Source: Tubulanus polymorphus
Lineage: Eukaryota; Nemertea; Palaeonemertea; Tubulaniformes; Tubulanidae
DNA length: 64,000 nucleotides
Reading direction: 5' to 3'
Assembly (NCBI RefSeq): GCF_964204645.1
Contig: NC_134033.1
Location: 12,712,155-12,776,154 of the forward strand
Shown here: piece by piece, positions 56,620 through 64,000 of the stretch
Numbering within the stretch: position 1 is the first letter of the stretch
Layout: the number at the start of each line of letters is the position of its first letter
Translations under genes and position numbers: made by a program
The notes under the pieces: model-generated
What the model saw: the letters and a program-made list of their open reading frames with translations, nothing else
Told to the model about the DNA's origin: nothing
The model's database searches: none

Positions 56620-59510
56620 TTAGGAGACCCTCGCCAATAATGAACCCGGCAATCATAAAAGGTAACTTAACATAGATGGAATTATTGCGATAAATTCTAA
56701 TTTCAAAAATTTGTCATTACAGGATAACTTCTTTTAATCATTGCAGCTAGATTTCAACTATATGAAAAACCCAGATTGAGATCAACTACTTGTCCAAAAT
56801 CGACCAACTGGAACAGCGAACAGATGAGGCAAACAGAATCGAACTCATTTACCAACCAACTAATAAGATAATTGCCGATAACGAACCCAGCAATCATAAA
56901 AGGTAACTTGATATACATGAAATTATTACGATTAATTCTTATTGAAATATTTTGTCATTACAGAATATCTTCTTTTAATCATTGCAGCTAAATATCAACT
57001 ATGCGAAAAAAACCCAGTTTGAGAACAACTACTCGTCAAAAATCGACCAACTTGAACGGCGCACAGCCAACTAGGATCGACCTCATTAACCAATCAACTA
57101 ATAAGATAATCGCCAACAAAGAAACCGGCAATCATAAAAGGTAACTTGATATACTTGGAATTATTACGATTAATTCTTATTGAAATATTTTGTCATTAAA
57201 GGATATCTTCTTTTGATCATTGCAGCTAAATTTCAACTATGAGAAAAAAACCCAGCTTGAGAACAACTACTCGCCCAAAATCAACCAACTTGAACAGCGC
57301 ACAGATGGGGCCAACAGAATCGAACTCATTAACGCACAAACTTTAGATGATCCACACACCGATAACGAACCAAGCAATCAAATAAGGTAACTTGATATAC
57401 ATGAAATTATTACGATTAATTCTTATTGAAAAAATCTTCTTTTGATCATTGCAGCTAAATTTCAACTATGCGAAAAACCCAGTTTGAGATCAACTACTCG
57501 TCAAAAATCGACCAACATGAGCGGCGCACAGCCAACTAGGATCAAACTTATGTACCAACCAACTAATGAGATAATTGCCGAACCCAGCAATCACTAACTT
57601 TAACAGCGCACAGCCAACTAGGATAGAACTCATTAACCAAACAACTAATAAGATAATCGCCAATAATGAAACCGGCAATCATAAAAGGTAACTTGATATA
57701 CATGGAATTATTACGATTAATTCTGTCATTGTCATTAAAGGATATCTTCTTTTGATCATTGCAGCTTAATTTCAACTATGAAAAAAAACCCAGCTTGAGA
57801 TCAACTACTCGCCCAAAATCGACCAACTTGAACAGAACACAGGTGGGGCCAACAGAATCGAACTCATTAACGCACAAACTTTAGATGATCCCCACCGATA
57901 ATGAACCAAGCAATCAAAGAAGGCAACTTGTTATACATGAAATTATTACGATTAATTCTTATTGAAAAATTTTGTCATTACAGAATATCTTCTTTTAATC
58001 ATTGCAGCTAAATTTCAACTGCGAAAAAACCCAGTTTGAGAACAACTACTCGTCAAAAATCGACCAACTTGAACGGCGCACAGCCAAAGGATCAAACTCA
58101 TTTACCAACCAACTTATAAGATAATTGCCGATAACGAACCCAACAATCATAAAAGGTAACTTGATATACATGAAATTATTACGATTAAATCTTATTGAAA
58201 TATTTGGTCATTACAGGATATCTTCTTTTAATTATTGCAGCTAAATATCAACTATGCGAAAAAACCCAGTTTGAGAACAACTACTTGTCAAAAATCGACC
58301 AACACACAGGTGGCGCAAACCAAATCGAACTTATTAACGCACAAACTTTAGATGATCGACACGGATAACGAACCAAGCAATCATAAAAGGTAACTTGATA
58401 TACATGAAATTATTACGATTAATTCTTATTGAAATATTTGGTCATTACAGGATATCTTCTTTTAATCATTGCAGCTAAATATCAACTATGCGAAAAAACC
58501 CAGCTTGAGATCAACTACTCGTCCAAAATTGACCAACTTGAAGAGCGCACAGCCAACTAGGATCGAACTCATTAACCAATCAACTAACAAGATAACCGCC
58601 AATAATGAAACCGGCAATCATAAAAGGTAACTTGATATACATGGAATTATTATGATTGATTTTTATTGAAATATTTTGTCATTAAAGGATATCTTCTTTT
58701 GATCATTGCAGCTAAATTTCAACTATGCGAAAAAACCCAGTTTGAGAACAACTACTCGCCCAAAATCGACCAACTTGAACAGCGCACAGATGGGGCCAAC
58801 AGAATCGAACTCATTAACGCACAAACTTTAGATGATCTACACCGATAGCCAACCAAGCAATCAAAAAAGGTAACTTGATGTACATGAAATTATTACGATT
58901 AATTCTTATTAAAAAATTTTGTCATTAAAGGATATCTTCTTTTGATCATTGCAGCTAAATTTCAACTATGCGAAAAAACCCAGTTTGAGAACAACTACTT
59001 GTCAAAAATCGACCAACTTGAACAGCACACAGGTGGCGCCAACCAAATCGAACTCATTAACGCACAAACTTTAGATTATCCACACCGATAACGAACCAAG
59101 CAATCAAAAAAGGTAACTTCATATACATGAAATTATTACGATTAATTCTTATTGAAATATTTGGTCATTACAGGATATCTTCTTCTAATTATTGCAGCTA
59201 AATATCAACTATGAGAAAAAACCCAGCTTGAGATCAACTACTCGTCCAAAATCGACCAACTTGAACAGCGCCAGATGAGGCCAACAGAATCGAACTCATT
59301 AACCCACCAACTTTAGATGATCCACACCGATAATGAACCAAGCAATCATAAAAGGTAACTTAATATACATGGAATTATTACGATTAATTCTTATTGAAAT
59401 ATTTTGTCATTACAGGATATCTTCTTTTAATTATTGCAGCTAAATATCAACTATGAGAAAAAACCCAGCTTGAGATCAACAACTCATCAGAAAATCTACA
59501 AGTAGATGAA
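56620..59510 (+). repeat. 12-copy array of about 240-bp units, each carrying an exon-like module
   Basis: Units recur with acceptor-like ATTGCAG followed by CTAAAT at about 56743, 56984, 57222, 57451, 57761, 58004, 58236, 58471, 58707, 58951, 59194 and 59437. Each has a T-rich run (ATCTTCTTTTAATCATTGCAG), a module of roughly 120-150 bp that reads KFQLCEKTQFENNYS then KIDQLEQRTDGANRIELI in the best-preserved copy (58709-58848), and AAAAGGTAACTT, a donor-like end. Two subtypes differ in their last 40 bases (CCAACTAATAAGATAAT or GCACAAACTTTAGATGAT). Most copies carry frameshifts or stops, so a functional repeat protein is doubtful. Confidence 0.75.
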
Positions 59511-59639
59511 TACTGATTGACCCATTTGCTGATGAAAAATGCAGAAGCCCAGATTAGAAGTTGAGGAGCCAGCAACGGATTGATCACTCAACGATGGATT
59601 CTTCTACAAACGGTGGTTGATTTCTATAAAATATTTTAT

Positions 59640-59845
59640 CAGGAGCAGCAGAGACTATAGTGAATCATATAAACACTGATTCGAGCGACAAAGCTAATGG
59701 ATTATCTCATAAACACTGATTCAGGAAAAGTACTGTTTTAAAGCAGCAAAGACAATAGTGTATCTTATTAGGAGCAGCATTAACAATAGCGCATCTTATA
59801 AACACTGAGATCCAGGAGCGGCAAAGACAATAGCGGATTTTTGTC
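59640..59845. repeat. Degenerate repeat of about 60 bp
   Basis: Four imperfect copies share AGCAGCAAAGACAATAGTG, TATCTTATAAACACTGA and TTCAGGA. They follow directly on the exon-module array. Confidence 0.7.
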
Positions 59846-59849
59846 GTAA

Positions 59850-61300
59850 AGTATTGATTTTTTTACTTATCACCCTTTTTCAACCAGTCTGATATAGTGT
59901 TGTAAAGGAAATTATTTTATAATGCTTAATGCAATGTGAGAGTCTAATAAAAGCTAAGCTCCATTAATTCACAATATTGATATTCGATCCTTGGTTGATA
60001 GAGAAGTCAAGTTAGGTTAGTCACTAGGAGTCAATTGGTCGCGCTGAGCGCCTTGTTTGGGCTCGCAGGTCTGTTGAGTTAACTCCTAAACTGAGATATA
60101 GTTTCAACATGATATTGTGAGTTTTAACTTTACCATAGTTAAACATAGTCAACTATGGCTATTTGTCCGTGTAGGTATCACATAGTTAGGAAACATAGAA
60201 CATGACGTTAGGCCAGTGTTGATGTACAAATATTAAGTATTTGCTGAATTGTAGATGTATTAATTTGATGGATATATATTTTCGAAGGCCCGTGTAACTG
60301 ATTTCACAAGTGAATCATATATGTCGATTTTCACATCGAGTTTTGACTTTGAGCCTCGATCAATCTGTTTAATGATCATATAGCTACGTATTTGAAATCA
60401 GAAGCTTTATTTGAAAGGAGACCATTATTTACATTTGAGAGGTAAAGCTAGGAATAACAAGGCATAAAGTTATAGATAGGACTTATTTTGAATATTTTAA
60501 CATTGTTTATAGCTGTTTGAACTTCCGTTATTGTAATGGGTAAATCCATATCACGAGATGGCTCTCGTGAATAATCACTTAGCTTCAAATCGGGTGTATA
60601 ATGATTATAAAGGAGTGGCAGTGAATCGGTAGCGCTTTTTTAAAATGGGCCCAGAAACTTTACAGTGAAAAAATGCCTGCAGTTGTAAATAGAGGAGTAT
60701 AAATAATACATAATACAAACTACAAGTACATAAATTAATCAAAAATTAAATTTAAAAAAACCAATGAATAATAAGTAGTAAATAATACAAAATACAAGTA
60801 CATACATAAATAGATAATATTAAAAATAGATAAAAATAATAAACAACAATAGAAACAAACAATAAATTAATATTCTATTTACATGAAAAGGCATTTTTTC
60901 AAATATTTATCAACAAGGTTCTTCATTCATCGAACAACCTTCCCTAAGTATAGCGAAAACCCAAGATCTTTTCTGTTGTTGTTTTAAGCATTCTATCGGA
61001 CTCAGTTATTGTAATGAACAAAACAAATAACCATAAACCTTAACTAAATCGAACACACTTAAAAAAAATAACTGATATGATAGAATGCTTTGAATAACTG
61101 TGATGAAAGATCGACCCTCCTTAGAACTAGCTGCGCTCAGTCACTGCTGTGACTGTTTATTGTTATACAGGGAGGGGGGGGGGTAGACTTACTATCTAAA
61201 ATCTCGCACATACATTTTACTTTTATAAAGAATGTAAAACAGCTATAAACTTAAGTTATTGATGTTATTGATTAGTTACCGATTGTATAATGATGTTGAT
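59850..61300. other. AT-rich gene-free region
   Basis: Includes an A-rich stretch at 60690-60880 with duplicated AATACAAACTACAAGTACATA phrases, a small inverted AAGCATTCTATC/GATAGAATGCTT pair around 60987 and 61079, and a G10-12 run near 61174. No gene was recognised. Confidence 0.5.
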
Positions 61301-64000
61301 GTTTTTTAAGCTGCCAGAAAAAAACATCAGAATACTTAGTATTTAATGCCAAGGTGCTTGGACATCTTTAAGACAAGGCAAAGTAGGCAAAATTCTAGTT
61401 TTCTAGTGAAAGTAATGATTAGTTGATACTTAGTTTCCAGAGTGAATCTGTATGTTCCATCTCTAGTTTTAATGCTCTATGTTGGAGACTGTTATTGTAA
61501 CACATAACGCATGTTTGGAAATTAGGAACTTGCATGATGATTCCTCGATTAAGATATTATTGTTGTGTGAATAAAACGATGTACATTTTCATCATTCATG
61601 TTGAAACTTTTTAGCAGTTAATTTTTATAGCAACAATTCCACTGTGGTGCTTTTCAGTGGTTCATGAAATACTGACTTAATTAAGGCCCTGTCGAAAATA
61701 GCAGGAGCATAGAATAGAAGGAGCTGTTTCTTGATAAGGCTAACGTGAGGATTCAGTGCTAATTGGTCAATTGTCCTAGCTTTGTTTTGATCTAATCAGT
61801 TAAACCGCGTCTGTATGGGGCCTGTAATATCTGGACAAGAATTTCTGATCTTTATGTATTGTTGTATTTATATCTACTATCAAGTTGAATAAAACGATTA
61901 AGAAGTTAAGGCCCTTATGGAAAAAAGAGTAGCAAAATAGAGGAGCAATCTCTTGATAAATGAGGATATATGGGTTCTGAAATATCTGCACAAGAAGCAC
62001 CTTAAAAAGTTAGTTATTGAATCTTAACTTAATTGTAGCGAAGCCATTAGTTATTAGTAATTCCCCTAGCTCTATTCAAATTGACAGTTGAACAATATTT
62101 ATATACTCGATTTATATACTCTTGTTGAATGCATAGAAGAAAATACCTCCAAAATACTTTGCATTAAATGTAACACTTGAGAAAATAACCAATTTGATAA
62201 TGTCTTGAAACCTCTTAAAGACAAGGCAAAGCTGGCAAAACTAGTTATCTTGGAAAATAATGTAAATGAAAATTAAATCAAACACTGTTTATTTAATCTA
62301 ATCTTAAGCTTTCCAGATTGAATTTGTGGTTTTTATCTCCGGTTATAATGTTTTTATGTTGGAGACTTTTTTGAAATACAGGTCACGTTTTTGTATATGA
62401 CTGGCACTTCCTCCAGTCATTTAGGTATAATTGTTGTTGTAGAGATAAAACGACATGTTCATGTCAATTGTTCATAAAACATTGATTCATTAAGGTCCTA
62501 TCGAATAAAAGTTGAGCTTTTTCTTGATGTCCTCAATCGATGTCATTTGAAAAGTTGACATGATAGATTCATATTTCATGAAATATAACAAAGTGTCGGT
62601 TATATTGACCTCATGTATTATTGTCAAATTCATAATCTTAGACTTTCAGACTAGTCCAATTTTCGTTTTTTTTATGTATGACAGTTTATAATTCTTTGTT
62701 TATTTTTGTTATTTTCCTATTGATGCAAATTGTATGAATCAGCTGTAGTGGAAATGTATCGTAGATAAAGACTTCTAAATACCTTACATGTAACTTTGTA
62801 TAGAAATAAAATTACTATTAAAATTTGGGAAAAAATAAGCTAAAAGTAAATAATATGATATGTGAAAATAAAATGATGTAAGTATGTAAATCAGATTGAT
62901 TACTTAATCCTTCGTTTCCAGAGTATTTGGCCAGGTTTATCTCACGGTTTAAGAGTCCATGGTTGTGGGCCATAGACGTTTCTGTTTTAGAGTCTATGGT
63001 TGGACCATGGGCGTATAAACTCTCGTTTATAGTTAATACGCATATGGTGGTTGGACTAGTTGTTTTTGTAAGTCCCTGTTTACGGTATAATTCCTCGAGC
63101 ACAAACCTGGCATTTTGTATAATTGTTGTATGTTGTGTGCTTTTATGTTGAACTGTTTTTCGAATACAGTTCACCCATTTGTTAACGAAGAACTGATAAT
63201 TCCTCGAATACAAAGCAAAGTTTGCAAAATTTCGGTTTTCTTGTAAAAAATAATGTTAATGAAATGAAATTAGAAATTGATTATTTGAGTGAATTTGTGG
63301 TTTTATGTCCAGCTTTAATGTTTATATGTTGGAGATATGTTTTGCAGTTTTTTGTATTAACAGAAATCTTTCTTATTTTGTCATTTGCTGAATAGTTGAT
63401 ATGATAGAATACTTCATATTTTATGAAATAACCAAGTGTCACTTATGCCTGGTGACTCCATGAATTGTCAAATTAATAGTCTTAAACATTCAGACTAGTC
63501 CCCATTGTCGGTGTTTTGTGGATCAAAGTTTACAATTCTTTGTGTAATTTTGTTATTTTCCTATTGATTCAAATTTTATGAATCACTTGCAGTGGAAATG
63601 TTTTTGGTGAATAAGAATGTGCTAAAAATGATACCTTGTTTTTCCTGATCGGCTGGGTCATTTCATAATCAATGAAATCAATGAAATCAATGAAATTTGA
63701 TATTTCTATCTGTCGGGTCTGTTGTGTTTAGCTTGATCATGATTTCAAAAAACGATAGATAGGCGGCCGACCGGGTCAACTTTTAAGAGCAGAAATGTAA
63801 ATCAGATTGATTCATTAAATCTTACGCTTTCCAGAGTATCTGGCCAGGTGTATTTCTGGTTTTAGTGCGGGGAGCCATGGACTCTCACAGTTTAGAGTCC
63901 ATGGTTGTGGGCCATAGACGTTTCTGTTTTAGAGTCTATGGTTGGATCATGGATGTATAAACTCTAGTTTATGGTTTATATGTCCATGGTTGGACTGTTT
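61300..64000. repeat. Degenerate tandem repeat of about 0.85-0.9 kb, at least three partial copies
   Basis: Ordered blocks recur: AAGACAAGGCAAAG(T/C) near 61371 and 62218; ATGTTGGAGA near 61482, 62355 and 63329; TGATTC-type ATTTTGTTATTTTCCTATTGAT near 62706 and 63546; and GTAAATCAGATTGATT, GGCCATAGACGTTTCTGTTT near 62887 and 63798. The last copy is interrupted by a MITE (63631-63795). No coding capacity was identified. Confidence 0.7.
63631..63795 (-). mobile_element. MITE family C, copy 3 (diverged)
   Basis: It starts TAAAAATGATACCTTGTTTT and contains GGGTCTGTT, TTGATCATGATTT and GATAGGCGGCCGACCGGGTC, matching copies 1 and 2, but lacks a clean right terminal repeat. An ATGAAATCA triplet repeat replaces part of the interior. 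Confidence 0.7.

Noticed and set aside
58666-58848. 60-aa ORF as an independent small gene
   Set aside because: It is one unit of the 12-copy array; its N-terminal residues are translated intron-like sequence shared by all units.
62818-63213. 131-aa minus-strand frame
   Set aside because: It lies across the degenerate tandem repeat, with no motif and no splice or promoter support.

Overview
The window is from an animal nuclear genome. Genes are split by short introns with GT-AG borders, spaced by AT-rich, repeat-laden DNA, and encode typical metazoan proteins: a rhodopsin-type GPCR, calpain-5, an Ig/FN3-like receptor, thyroglobulin type-1 domains and a crystallin-J1-like ADP-ribosylglycohydrolase relative. 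The GPCR and hydrolase types, plus dense hairpin MITEs, suggest a marine invertebrate, probably a lophotrochozoan. That is inference. No bacterial, viral, tRNA or rRNA signature was recognised. Exon models were assembled by hand from splice sites and reading-frame phase.

Layout. 0.4-1.8 kb (+): 3' half of a JmjC protein with a C-terminal EF-hand. 2.9-4.1 kb (+): complete three-exon mucin-like type I membrane protein. 4.8-8.3 kb (-): complete six-exon Ig-domain receptor with a tyrosine-rich tail. 9 kb: LINE remnant. 10.9-12.6 kb (-): five-exon secreted protein with two thyroglobulin type-1 domains. 13.3-14.4 kb (-): intronless peptide-type GPCR. 20.0-37.0 kb (-): complete 12-coding-exon calpain-5/TRA-3 orthologue of 640 aa, with a small NPF-repeat gene nested in its longest intron. 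39.6-43.0 kb (-): complete six-exon ADP-ribosylglycohydrolase-family protein.

43.6-50.8 kb is the most unusual part: a 7.16-kb foldback-type mobile element. It is flanked by a perfect 10-bp direct repeat, GAATAAAACG. Its ends are short inverted repeats and hairpins. Two large oppositely oriented arrays of a 30-bp repeat (about 39 and 57 units) enclose a multi-exon gene with a damaged OTU-protease-like region and an intact PHD finger. No transposase was recognised.

51-64 kb is gene-poor. It holds an inverted pair of LINE tails, a diverged AT-rich repeat family, a 12-copy array of about 240 bp whose every unit carries an exon-like module with splice sites, and a roughly 0.9-kb degenerate tandem repeat interrupted by a MITE.

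The cellular genes do not form a recognisable pathway. The mucin-like and Ig-receptor genes are convergent neighbours, and five host genes from 4.8 to 43 kb all lie on the minus strand.
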